Part shown: positions 51,539 through 62,558 of the stretch, piece by piece | How the letters are laid out: every line of letters begins with the position of its first letter | How positions within the stretch are numbered: position 1 is the first letter of the stretch | NCBI GenBank assembly: GCA_963693315.1 | Contig: OY856186.1 | Location: forward strand, 460,831,272-460,895,271 | Direction: 5' to 3' | DNA length: 64,000 nucleotides | Source of the DNA: Diogma glabrata | Lineage: Eukaryota > Arthropoda > Insecta > Diptera > Cylindrotomidae | The notes under the pieces: model-generated | Told to the model about the DNA's origin: nothing | The model's database searches: none | Seen by the model: only the letters and a program-made list of their open reading frames with translations | Program-made: the position numbers and the translations under genes

Positions 51539-53007
51539 TTACATTAAATTAAACTTCCATATTTTATTTGGGCCAATTTCAGTAACATACATAGCTGAAC
51601 CATTTGGACAAAAGGCTATGGCATGCGGATTTTGAAAATTCCCCCAATGATCAATAATAGTCTCAGACCTTGGGTCAATTGTAAAACCTCGAACAGGTAT
51701 CATAGGAGATGTTTGTCCATTTACAGCATAAACCAGATCACCATATGCTGCAACATCAAACACACGACCTAAATCGGGTTCTTGAATTGTTGCTGCAGGA
51801 GTACCTTCACCGTGAGATGATTTTAAGCCAGCACGTGGACAAACGACACGCATATTTTCACGGTCTGCAATACAAATTAAGTCTAAATGTTCCAGAAGAG
51901 TTAATCCATGTGGTACTTGAAGTGATAAAAATTCTGGTGGTTGTGGAATTACACGCAATAGCCGTGCAGCTGCATTAAATTTAAGAATACGATTGTTACA
52001 GTATCCATCAGCTACAAAAAATTCACCAGTCGAGGCAACCGCGACGGCAGTTGGTTTACAAAGATGGTTGGAGGTTGCACCTGGTTGGAACCGTCTACCA
52101 ATAGTGATAGTTGGGAAATCTTTATTTGGTTTGAACTGAAATAAAAAAAGTACTGTACAAAAAACCAAGTTTACTTTTGTTTCTTATAAATTACTTTAAA
52201 CATTTGATGCAGAGCGACATCTGTTACCCACATGTTCCCATGTCGATCAATAGTCATTCCATGAGGCATGTAGAACATATCGTTTCCTTTTTCATCAATA
52301 ATTTCCCCAGTTTTCGAATCTAATGTAACTATTGTATTATCAACTATTGGTCCTTTATCAATAGCTTGATAATATTCAGAATCATTAAACGATCTGAAAA
52401 CAATGACAGATTCAATTATTTATTTCTGATAACTACTAAATTAAACATTAATACTCTTCAGTCCAAATACGATCAGCGCGATGGAATATAACAGGATTTC
52501 CATCCATATTAATTGAAACTGCCGTAATTTGCCCAACATTTAAATCTTTCGTAGGCCAACTTATTACCAATTTAGGTTTTGGTGGACTATCCAAGTGTGA
52601 AGTATCGACATTCATGCTTGTATGTTGTTTTGGCTCAACAAAAACATTATTCTGAAAAATAATTTTAATATCTTGCTTATCTTATTTGCATCGCGACAAA
52701 AAAATATATTCAATAAATCGATTAAAGATACTGCATAAAATAAAATATTTGACGCAACCAGCATACGGCGAAATTTCATTTACAACTATTATAAGATCAA
52801 TTAACCTTTAATTAACTCTAAATTTAAATGATTAGAAAATTTTCTCACATTTACAAAGTTTGCATCAGCATATTTCCTATCCAGCAATTGTCTTACTTCG
52901 TCGTATAATTGTTCACCTAAACTTTCTTGATTATGATGAGGTAAAGATAAAGATTTTCTCAATATTATCGTTATCAAAAGAAAATAAAATAATATTAATT
53001 TTGTCAT
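51539..53007 (-). CDS. Peptidyl-alpha-hydroxyglycine alpha-amidating lyase (PAL), four exons
   Basis: Exons on the minus strand: about 52849-53007, 52455-52651, 52195-52393 and 51539-52135, joined by introns of about 197, 61 and 59 bp with GT-AG ends. The product is about 383 residues. It starts with a signal peptide (MTKLILFYFLLITIIL), so it is secreted or in the secretory pathway. The lyase domain has the key PAL residues: Arg in FHRADRIW, His in MPHGMTIDR, Tyr in FVADGYCNNRI, His in VPHGLTL, Arg in ADRENMRVVC and His in NPHAIAF. PAL cleaves peptidyl-hydroxyglycine, the second step of neuropeptide C-terminal amidation; flies use separate PHM and PAL genes. It resembles Drosophila Pal1/Pal2, but which one is not decided. 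The exon 1 donor (GTGAGA at 52843-52848) is the best in phase; GTAAAT six bases away is an alternative. Confidence 0.9.
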
Positions 53008-53382
53008 TTTAACTATTACTTTACACCGAACAATAAAAAATTTTCTTTAAAGAAACTGTAACCAAATTACGTCATATAATAAAATAATAAAAATTTTATT
53101 TTTTAACTTATTTATTTTTTATTTAAAACAATCCTAAAAAATCCGTAAAATTCTTATATTTAAATAGTTTTTATTTATATTATTCTCATTAACATTTTAA
53201 CTACTTTTATTTTATTGCAGATTTAATGAAAACTCTTTAATAAACACAAACTTTTCAATAGTGTACTACTATTCAATATAAAATTAGAAATATCCAATAC
53301 AAAATTCAAACGTTATAGTCCTGTACGTAATGTTCCGTGATAATATTATCAGATAGTGAAATATATAAAGTTATATTAGCCA
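53008..53382. other. Upstream region of the PAL gene
   Basis: AT-rich, no gene. Likely contains the promoter of the minus-strand PAL gene; no core motif is certain. Confidence 0.4.
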
Positions 53383-53460
53383 TGTTCGATTTGACTGAAG
53401 TAACTGAAAAATTGAATGCAATTGTTGTTGTTTTTTCAGTTGTTTCAGTCAAATCGAACA
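53383..53460. repeat. 78-nt hairpin, pre-miRNA-sized
   Basis: Arms TGTTCGATTTGACTGAAGTA (continuing ACTGAAAAA) and the inverse pair over about 29 bp with two mismatches around a loop of about 19 nt. It may be a tiny MITE or a miRNA-like precursor. Confidence 0.6.
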
Positions 53461-53747
53461 CACCTATTGTATCATACAATTTTTTAAATTAAGAAGTTGT
53501 GTTCAGTCAGTGTAATTAATTAAACCAAATTTATGGAGTTTCTTTAATGGTTATGTGCCAATATGTAGTAAAATTTGTGAATAGGCAAATTACAGTAAAT
53601 GACTGTAACAGAAACATCAAACGTTGCGCAGAAGCACATCAAATTTATTGTTTTTTTTTCAATTGACATGTAGAAATGACATGCATTGTTTTCCAGTTAT
53701 CAAAGAAAATCCAAAATCTAGAAAAGATAAAAATTAGGATGTTTGGG

Positions 53748-54150
53748 TCGTTATCGTAACGTTTTTAATAGTTTGGAGTATACGCATAAGTAGGTTAAAT
53801 TTATCGCCAATTTAAATCTTACTAATGAGCTTACTAATGATTCCTTGCAACATAAAAGGGAAGTCGCTGATTTGACGATATTTTACAAAGAAATGGATAA
53901 ACGGGCGTCTGCGCAGATCTAATCGATTTTACCTGAGCCTGCAAACTTGGCACGTTACACAAGAGCATCAAAAACAGTCCATCCTTTTACGGTTCGAGTG
54001 ACAAGATGTAGAACTGTAGCTTTTCAACGTGATTTTTTTAACAGAGTCTCGCATCTCTGGAATGCTTTGCCGGCGTGGGTTTCCTAATAATTTTAATCCT
54101 CAAAACTTTGAAACTAACGTCCATAAAATCATCAAAGAAAATTGATTAAT
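53748..54150 (+). pseudogene. LINE C-terminal relic
   Basis: Broken frames read HKREVADLTIFYKEMDKRA, then SKTVHPFTVRVTRCRTVAF and QRDFFNRVSHLWNALPAWVS. This is the region after the RT palm in Jockey/CR1-like LINEs (compare RSQRDFFVRTAYKWNSLPEH in the copy at 7181). Several stops and a frame change are present. It is a different and older family member than the one at 7181. Confidence 0.72.
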
Positions 54151-54668
54151 ATACTCACAAACCCTGATTCCCTACAGTTAGTATGGTATCTTCGGATATT
54201 CAGAGACGTTAATCTATCTGTAATTTATTATAGTTAACACTAAGGGCCGATTGTATGAATGCGGATAGAAGATAAATCCTCGGATGCGCATAGCAGGAAC
54301 ATTTTGTTTTGAATTTGTGGTTATTTTAGAATTTAAATTTCTGCGTTTCAAAAATTTGTTTTTCTATTTTGCGTCTAAAATAAAATCATTTCGATACCAA
54401 AATGCATATCGAAATGGCCTACATTACGATACGCAAAGTTTTGTCTTTCAATGTTGGTCACATTGGTCATACAAACGTCAGTGAACATTAAAATGAATAA
54501 TTATGTAAATATAATTAATAAGAATATCTAAATTAGTGTTAAATATTTTAATTAATTAAAATAATTAGTAATATAATAACAAAATTTCAAATTGACTATT
54601 TTTTAATAAAATACACATTTTTTAAAATTTCAAAACAAAAAATGCAAAATAGAAAAAATTGTATAAAA

Positions 54669-54780
54669 AACTCGTTTCATAAGACGTTTTATCGCACTTA
54701 TCCTTTAGAAAACTTCCCGCTGCGCGGGTCGTTTTCTAAACAGATTGCGTGCGATAAAATCGTCGATTATGAAACTAGTT
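54669..54780. repeat. Foldback with CCCGCTGCGCGGG core
   Basis: Arms AACTCGTTTCATAAGACG and TTTTATCGCAC recur inverted at the right. The core CCCGCTGCGCGGG is a perfect palindrome with one unpaired base. It is followed immediately by a second, looser palindromic unit up to about 54910 (CTGCACTCGAGTA, CTCGTTTGAGTGCGG). Confidence 0.7.
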
Positions 54781-55180
54781 TCTTAATATACTATTTCTGC
54801 ACTCGAGTATCACAATACGACATATATCGAAACTCGTTTGAGTGCGGAAAAGTGAGTTATTCCCGCAGTGATTTTTCATTTCAGCACTGCTTTTTCATTT
54901 CCGTACTGCTGCCAATTTAAAAGACGAAACGGTGCGTTTGTGTTGGTAAACATTTTTATTAATAAAGTAGAAATGAATGAAAACATTACTTTTTACCAAA
55001 GTATAAAGAGCAATTATGCAAGTTATTGAATGAATATCCTCCAGGAATCGGTGGTTGTGGCAAAGGCTCTCCAACCACTTTCAAGTTTGTTCTTCTTGTT
55101 TGACTCGAAATTATTGTTACAGTTGAACCGGCTGAATCATTGCCATTTTCAATGATTGATTCACTGGTTTGAGCAGTGGT

Positions 55181-56183
55181 TTATGAGGTCGTTGAAACGT
55201 TATCAGCTCTAACAATTTTCGAACCCATGATGCTGTCAGCAATTTTACGTTTATTGATGAGCGAATGTTGAATGTATTTTTTTGTAACCTTATCAGATTC
55301 CCAACCACCATGTTTCTTAATTGTAGTTAAATTCACACCCGAATCTGCCAACAAGGATGCAGACAATCGACGGAAGCAATGAACAGTGTACTCACCCGGT
55401 GACGAAAGATTCAAGAAAATTGCAATTATTTTCAGATAGCTTCCAATCGTGTGAATGCCGATCGGCTGTTTGATACATTTGCCTTTACGAAAACCCAAAA
55501 AGAATCTGTCGGTGATAACGCCATGAGGACGTAGTCCTGAATACATCTTGAAAATGTCAACCAAATTTACGTCCCGATCTCTTCCTTCGTTGATGACAAA
55601 TTATCGAATGATATTGGTTTTCGGTTTCGGTACGGTTATTTTAATGCCATTGTCCATGTATTCGACATCCTTTACGTTCAAATTCAACAATTCGCTTCGT
55701 TGACAAGCACCATAGACACCGACAATAAGGGCCACCTTAAAATTGTGAGGTTAGGAAAATGAAACAAAAAAATTATCAGCAAATTTTACCTTCGTAGCCA
55801 AATAAACAACGTTGGAAATGTCCTTCAGGAATTTGTAGATTTCTTCAATGGTCAAGATTCTTGATTTCTTCGCAAAATAATTGTCATTTTTGCGCTTCAA
55901 AAGAGCTCACAAATTGTTGAATTTTGAGATATCGATGTTGTCCTACACGTTCAACGTGGATTTTAACTTTGAGTAAATGCTCCATGTAGTTGACGATTGG
56001 AATTGTTTCATCTCGGTATCGAAATAAGCAAGCAACTTATTTGCGTCAATCACTTTAATTTTTTTTTCACTGCACCATTGTTTGAACGCTCGATACGTTT
56101 TTTCGTATTTTTCTTTACCGGCAATAAACCTTGCAAAGCTTTTCTGCTGCTCCTTCCAAATCGGAATCCTCCCCTGAGCTCAT
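55181..56183 (-). pseudogene. Tyrosine recombinase (Crypton-like), decayed
   Basis: Reads on the minus strand from ATG 56181-56183 to the stop at 55181. An N-terminal SAM-like DNA-binding part (KTYRAFKQWCSEKKIKV, TWSIYSKLKSTLNV) is followed by the catalytic domain: YGACQRSELLNL (first Arg), VHCFRRLSASLL (HxxR), HGGWESDKV (His/Trp) and KKYIQHS (the nucleophile Tyr). This full R-H-R-H-Y set defines tyrosine recombinases such as Crypton transposases. There is a likely intron at about 55743-55790 (GTAAAA to TTTTAAG), at least three in-frame stops and one frameshift near the N-terminus, so it is not functional. The last 127 codons (55181-55564) are intact. Whether it belonged to a Crypton or a domesticated gene cannot be told here. 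Confidence 0.75.
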
Positions 56184-56400
56184 TTTTTGCAGTTTCTCAA
56201 TAAAATACACGCGATATGAAAACACGTTTGTAGTGTAGGAACAATCAAGAACAAATGACGCTTTTTTCTTGCATATAATCCTACTTGCATATTGTCAAGG
56301 TATTGTTGATTGAGCAATACTTCGCGAAGTTTTTTTGTAGTGATTTTTTGTACTTTTTTTTTTAATTTTTTGTCTATTGTGGTACTCAGTGCAGAAAACG

Positions 56401-56520
56401 TTGTGTGCAACTCGTTTTGAAATTAATTTTTTTCAGCACATGTCCTAATTATCAATACTCGCTTCGCTCCTATTGAAAACTAGTGCTGAAAAAATTTTCA
56501 TTTCAAAACTTGTAGCACAA
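56401..56520. repeat. Foldback with CTCGCTTCGCTCC core
   Basis: Arms TTGTGTGCAACTCGTTTTG and TTTTTTCAGCAC recur inverted. The centre is ACTCGCTTCGCTCC. It lies just upstream of the recombinase relic in its orientation; the foldback at 54669 lies beyond its other end, and both contain AACTCGTTT in the arm. Confidence 0.72.
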
Positions 56521-56818
56521 ACTATTATTTTGATATGAATCAATAGTAAAATAAATAATATTTTTAATATAATTTTATTATATTCAATTTCAATTTTGAA
56601 ATAATGTTTTTTAATTTATAATTAAATTTATTTAATAGAAAAGTGAAACAAAAAGTATTACCACTTATAAAAAAATGCTATAAACTGCAATAAAAACAAA
56701 AATAAAAATTAATCTATCCGTGTTCATACAATCGACGAAAAAAAGAATCCTCGGACGAAGATAGAATTTTATCCTCGGATTTTTTTCTATCCATCCTTGT
56801 TCATACAATCGGCCCTAA

Positions 56819-57408
56819 ACATGCATAACTTTAAATAAAAAAAGAAGGCAGTCTTGAGGACTGCCGACAGAACGACAGTGAAAACTTAAAACTGTGAAAT
56901 AGCTGATTTTTTTTTGTATTTTTTACCAATTATTGTAGCATTGCAAATTAAAATTTCAGAATTTTTAAATTAAAATCATTAAAATTATTCTGGGTTTCAC
57001 ATCTATCAGCATTCCAAGGAACTATGTGACGAAGGGAATGTTGGACACATTATTTTTAAGCTAAAATCTTTTTATCTCCCCTTCGTCGCAAGTTTCCTAA
57101 TCCAGAAAATATTTACTTTTCTTCATCACATCATATCTGTTTTCTAACACAGGTTCCCATGTTTCGTTTTTGCAAATTATGCAAAACCATCATTTAATCT
57201 TAATTAAATTTCGTTTAAGTCTGAGATTCAGTTTTCTGAAAGCATTATTATAAAAACTAAATTTAAATTTAATTGAAAGTGTTCATAAAAATAAAATTGT
57301 ATTCATTGGGCTATTGTTTTAAAAACGTACATCGAAAAAAGCAACTTTTTTTTAAAAATCTGAAATTTTGATATTTTGTTGGTATTGACGAAAGGAAAAT
57401 AGTTATTT
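56819..57408. other. Gene-free stretch
   Basis: AT-rich, no gene or repeat recognised. Confidence 0.4.
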
Positions 57409-57525
57409 GTTTAACTAGGCAGCAAAGTAGTAGATTGACTGCCGCGGCTGATAGTTCATAGACGAGCGAAGCGAGGCTAGGAATTCAGCCAAGGCAGTCA
57501 ATCTACCTTGCTGCCGAGTTGAACA
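57409..57525. repeat. Foldback with ACGAGCGAAGCGAGG core
   Basis: Left arm TTAACTAGGCAGCAAAGTAG and TAGATTGACTGCC; right arm the inverse, ending CTGCCGAGTTGAA. The core is ACGAGCGAAGCGAGG. GCAGCAAAGTA recurs at about 57745-57775, in a second small palindrome. Confidence 0.72.
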
Positions 57526-58414
57526 TATAATCTTTTCTCCGATTAATTACAATGATATGTAATTTAATAATTATTACTTTAAAAATAAAGCAAAATTTTA
57601 AAAATGAAAAAAAAAATCGCAATTGTTGGAAGGATTAGTTGTTATAGAAATGTCATAATAATTATAGTTTGACAATTAAAAAAATTTCTGCCAGATTCGT
57701 GGAAAAATATATGTTTATTTTTATGAAGTCTAATTATTTTGCTGCAAAAGCAGCAAAGTACTTACTTTGCTGCCTGTGGCGGCGAAAAAGAAATCCTTCT
57801 CTTTTTCTTCGTCACAACAGATTGAAATTTGAACCTTTCCAATAATTAATCAACCTAAACTTCATTTGGAACAAATTCCTAAATTATTCTATATTTCTAA
57901 ATCAAAATTATTTTCTTCAATATCCCATATACTTCATTTATTTGATTTGCTTCCTGTAAGATCAAAACGAGGGCAAGAATGCTTTAAAACTCGCCGTAAA
58001 ACTCGTTTATAAGGTGCGGTCAAGGGACCGACGTAAGCGTACGTTATACACCATGGTACGTTATATTCATGAAAATTAAAAAAGCATAAGCGAATTTGCC
58101 TGTTATTCTCATTATATCGTTGTATTTCATATTAAATTATTTACTACATGTTAATTGATATAAAAGCGATCACAAAAAAATAGGAATAGTTTAAAAACAA
58201 TTCATTAATAAAATAATTATGTTAACGCTAATCAAACCGACGCTACATAAACATATGTATATGTAAATATTTTCGAATGAGAATGTCTGAATATGTCTAC
58301 TCAGATTAAGCTGCGATGGACAATTTTTTTACTGAAAAATAATCAGTAATTTTCTGTTGTTTAAGGCAAAGTTGAATAATATTTTCCACTTTAATTACAA
58401 TTTGGTCGTCAAAT
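57526..58414. other. Gene-free stretch
   Basis: AT-rich. AAAACTCG-type and CGTACGTTATA-type motifs at 57985-58075 have loose counterparts at about 60110-60262, possibly the ends of an old element around the LINE relic. Confidence 0.4.
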
Positions 58415-59125
58415 TGCATTTGATCAAATCCGGGCTGCAAACCTGATCAGCAAGCGCGTAGCGGATTGGATTTAACCCCGCAGTTGTGCAGTTTATTCAA
58501 AACTTTCTCACCGACCAATACATTTCGGTATCCATCTATGGCTTTTCTTCCGCGTCTAAATTAATTAACACTGATGTACCCACGGCTTAGTTTTGTCACC
58601 ACTTTACTTTTACATCAAATGAAAATCACCGGTAATCCAATAAATAATTTTGCAGATGATAGTACACTGCACAAATCGCTCGTTTTCCTGTCTTTAAAAG
58701 GGAAAATGCATGAACGAATAAAGGCCGTCCGGAGAGATACCCTAAATGTAAATGATAGCCTGGCAAAAGCTGCCAATTTTGGTGACTGAAATATGTTCAA
58801 TTTTAACTCACCAAAACATGGCTATTGATTGTTGCCAGATCAACGAGCGAGTTTGCCCTGTTTTACTTGTCAATGGTCAATGGTGTTTTACTGGTCACTC
58901 ACTGTCATAGTGTTAAAATGAAGATAGATTTCTTTGTCCATACATCGTACAAATGGAATGCTTTGCCCGAATCAATAGTCACGAGTGCCTTCGATCCTCA
59001 CGTACGCCTCACTAAGGTTTGAAAAAAAACGTTCATCGACACCTCAGAACGCATATTGTTGTGATAATTAGATCTTACCAGGTATCTATGTGCTTTTGTG
59101 ACACATATTGTAATTCTTATAACAT
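58415..59125 (+). pseudogene. Decayed LINE copy related to 7181-8506
   Basis: Contains the counterparts of the YISVTLDGYSSESKLINAG region, NNFADDSTLHKS, a KGKMHERIK segment and IDFFVHTSYKWNALPE, with stops, frame changes and a deletion of several hundred bases in the middle. The 3' end keeps TGTGACACATATTGTAA, as in the 7181 copy. It is clearly older. Confidence 0.8.
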
Positions 59126-59539
59126 AACACTTTTTATTTCAAAAACAAAATAGAGTGCCACCATCGAGATATATTCCATAACAATAAAGTTCATCTGGCA
59201 GCACCCTTAAGATAACACCTTGGCTAGTAGTATCTCACTGCTATTGTCAGCGGTATGTAATATCTCACGTTAGCCCATATATATATGTCAATAGCAGGGA
59301 CTGGAGTAGGCATTATCGTCACTCCCGTAGACCAAAAATAAAAATTTGTTCGAATTTTTATAAATCATCGTACTCAGATTCTATTTAGTTTGAGGCGTCT
59401 AATAAACGCCCTGTTATCAGTTACTGTCGAATACGATCGTAGTTATCCCAGGTTTTTTGAAACAATAGCCTCTGTAGTTGCTTTAACTTTTTATCACGAC
59501 TTCGAAATAAAATGAACGACATCTAAAGCCGGGTATGCA
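59126..59539. other. Gene-free stretch
   Basis: No gene or repeat recognised. Confidence 0.35.
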
Positions 59540-59630
59540 CATACAACAGAAACAGAATTTCATACAAATTTAACAGAAAAAAATTCTGTTTCTGTAAAAT
59601 TTGTATATGAAATTCTGTTTCTGTTGTATG
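59540..59630. repeat. 91-bp hairpin
   Basis: Arms CATACAACAGAAACAGAATT (and on to TCATACAAATTT) and the inverse pair almost perfectly over about 32 bp. The loop contains another AACAGAAA/TTCTGTTTCTGT pair. Flanking AAAGCC and GGCTT also pair. Confidence 0.72.
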
Positions 59631-61440
59631 TGGCTTCAAGCCTTAAGAGTGTTTTCGCTCTATCTTTAAGGTTCGATACACTAGAGTTTACAAAACCCTA
59701 AATTTGAACTTTATAGTTTAGAACAATATTTTTAAGAGGATTACCCTAACTTGAGAAAGACTTCTTCGACGTCCATCAAATATTTTAATTTATTGGCCAA
59801 AGTTATCAGTAGCATTTTAATTTGATTTGGGACCGTGTCGTACCTATAGATTTTTTTTAAAACATAAAAGCATTAAAGAAATCGAACTGATAAATTAGCA
59901 AATATTTTCTCAACACTTGCTTGCGAATTACCCCAAGAATCACAACAAATTAATGAACGGAAGCCGAGACATTTCGTAGAAAAATAATAAATATCGTAAA
60001 GCACCGAATCCTTACGACTTTTAAATTTTTATGTTTATTTTGTATTCTTATTTTCTATTCGTACTTTATAAACTGGGCAAATTACACAGAAAAATAGTTC
60101 ACGGGACTAAACGTGCGTACGTTATAACCTTATAAGCCGAGGTACCTTATAAGAAGGATAATTTGTTCGTAAAATTTTTATAGATGCAAGAAAAAAATTT
60201 GCTGTACTCTATAGACCAAGTGTACTTTATATAGGGTGTACGCTAAAAGCGAGTTTTACTGTATCACCATATTACGAGAAATTGAGAAAACCTTGACATA
60301 CTGGTTCATGTATTATAATTCATTAACTTTAATTTTGCGAAATTAATGGATTATAATTACATTTACTGTAAAACAGCATTTTTTTTGCTTGCGTTTGATA
60401 ATACATGTAAGTACATTTTCTAAATGATATGTGATACCAAGCCTGATGTGATGATTATGATTGGCTAGATAACCATCACATGATTTTCTTCATTAATTAA
60501 ACGGACGGGTGAAAATCTTCAATCGAGGAGTCGAAGAATGAATTTTGAAGCGGACATATGTTCCGCTTAAATTCGATTTCATTTAAGTTTTGTTGAATAT
60601 TTTTTGTTTGTGGATAATGTTCTGTGGTGATTGTGATTTCTTTTGATTTTGGTGTAGTGATTTGCACTTATTTGCAAATGTGGTAAATTATATATACCGA
60701 TTAACTGTTGTTTTTAATGAATTGTTATATTAACTGTTGGTTTTAATGAATTGTTCAAACTAATGAAATTAAAAACAAAACGAAATTAATTAAAGATTAA
60801 CTAAAGTTGTTGTGTGTGACAAAGAACGCAAAATAGTATAATATAAAGGTGGAATTGTGATAAATATTATTAAAAAGAACCAAAAATAACCTCTTATAAA
60901 AATATTATATTTAAAAATTATATAATTTTTTGTGTAAACTATACTTGAAGTGGGTTTTATACTGTAAAAAAACATACTCAAAAGTATTTAAATTATATTT
61001 GATGAATTTGAACTAATAAGTACTTTGATAATTATTGCAAGTGAAATAATAAAAAAGAGAAATTAATACCGATTAAACTGCTGTTTTTTTATACTCATCC
61101 GATATGTTGTCAATTGCGTCCCATGAATTAATGTCAACCGACCCATGAAATGATGTGAACACTGGATTGAAGATGACAGGTATTATCATTTGTTTTTTTT
61201 TGTTGTAGATGTAAATTCTTGGTTAGTATAGTGATTTAATTATGTTTGTAGTTATAAGTTTTTTTTTACATTTTTGGTTCCTGTGTTAAATATTTAAATA
61301 TGTGTTAGTTTTTCTCTTATAAATGGTGTGAGTGAGATGTCCCAATTCCCTGGGATTCCTTCCTGACTTCCGTCCACCGTGTTGTTTGGGGTTTCAAATG
61401 GCTGTCCTCTCCTTAGCATTGTATATTTCAATTAATTTCT
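59631..61440. other. Gene-free stretch
   Basis: No supported gene. A short direct repeat TTAACTGTTG-TTTTAATGAATTGTT occurs at about 60704 and 60730. Around 61105-61185 there is a short frame (MLSIASHELMSTDP) and a CAG-GTATTA donor-like site that could be a 5' UTR exon; too weak to call. Confidence 0.35.
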
Positions 61441-61690
61441 AAAAGCAGTCCCTCTACATCAAAGGCATAACGAGGCAAACCACGACCCAGGCCGAGAGCT
61501 TAAGACCGGAGCAAAAGACTGCTGCCTCAAAGTTGTCCTTCGATTATTTTCCGATACAGCGGATATTTTTCTTAGTTTAAATTCCACTTTAGTTTTAGCC
61601 TTATCCGCCTGTATCATGCCTAGGCAGGAAAAGTGCCACTTTGCTGACAGAAATAAGTCTGCAAAATTTATATTTGCTGTCAATCGGAGA
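61441..61690 (-). other. Orphan open frame or structured RNA candidate
   Basis: A 74-codon minus-strand frame (61459-61683) includes KVEFKLRKISAVSENNRRT and ends SSRPGSWFASLCL; the region is less AT-rich than its surroundings. On the plus strand 61445-61522 is closed by GCAGTC/GACTGC with an internal CCTC/GAGG pair. Neither a protein family nor an RNA family is recognised. Confidence 0.25.
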
Positions 61691-62558
61691 AAAAAGTAAT
61701 TTCTGCTTTTATTTTTTGTGTACTCTGAATCGGAGTTATGCGCGCTTGAATTTTTGAGGCTTTTTACGTAGTTTTGGTAATGGTGTCAATGTTTTGTGAA
61801 TAGGTGCCACAAATTTCATCCGACTTAAGTATATTTTTGCAAGTAAAAAGGAAAATAATTGAATAATTGAAATAAGTAAGTTTAAAATTAATAACTTTTC
61901 TCTTTTCCGCTAGGCGGCACGTAAAACCTTGGTTTACTTCAAAGCTCATATCTCAAAAAACCCCCTTTTTTTGTTTTTCACAAATTTTAAAGTAAACATA
62001 TGCAGCTATGAAATTGAGAAATAAAAGAGCAATTCAATATGGATTTTCTCTTACGATTTTTTAAAGTTTGGTATATGAAAAATTCACATGTGTTTTTTTA
62101 TTAAGTTAATAATCCTGTACTAAATGTGGATCTAATAAATTAAACATTTCATATTTTAACACCTGCAATAAATTTGAACCATTTTCTGTGCGGTTGAATG
62201 GTTAAAAACTTATTAAAAAAATTTAAGTTAAGTGGTAAAATAAAGAAATTTAAATTATTAAAAGGGTCTGTAAAATGTTTATTCATTTTAAAAAATGTCT
62301 ATTCAGCCCCTTTTTACTAATTAAAATCTCATTATAGACTCATAGTTTTAACATTTAAAATTTCTAATGACAAACGTTTTTTGGAAAAAATAATGCTTGC
62401 ATCCAATCAAAATATATTAAATTGTACCTACCTAATTTTACCTGATTCTACCTATGTCAAAACTATTTAAAGGGTATATATATTGATTGGATTGCCTTAT
62501 AGCAAGTATATTCAAAAATATTTAGAAGACATAACGTTTAGGAAAGATAATAATAGAA
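61691..62558. other. Gene-free AT-rich stretch
   Basis: No gene or repeat recognised. Confidence 0.4.

Larger units (their letters stand above)
54244..56815. mobile_element. 2.57 kb TIR element with TAA duplication, enclosing a recombinase
   Basis: Termini GGGCCGATTGTATGAA and TTCATACAATCGGCCC, flanked by TAA at 54241-54243 and 56816-56818. Subterminal motifs such as ATCCTCGGA occur at both ends inverted, and the right end has an additional TTCATACAATCG. The TAA duplication and GGGCC ends suit PIF/Harbinger, like 5570-6154. The interior holds palindromes and a decayed tyrosine-recombinase gene, not a Harbinger transposase. Confidence 0.75.

Noticed and set aside
57985..60262. TIR element defined by AAAACTCG and CGTACGTTATA motifs
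   Set aside because: Terminal match is short and interrupted; no target duplication. Mentioned only as a possibility.
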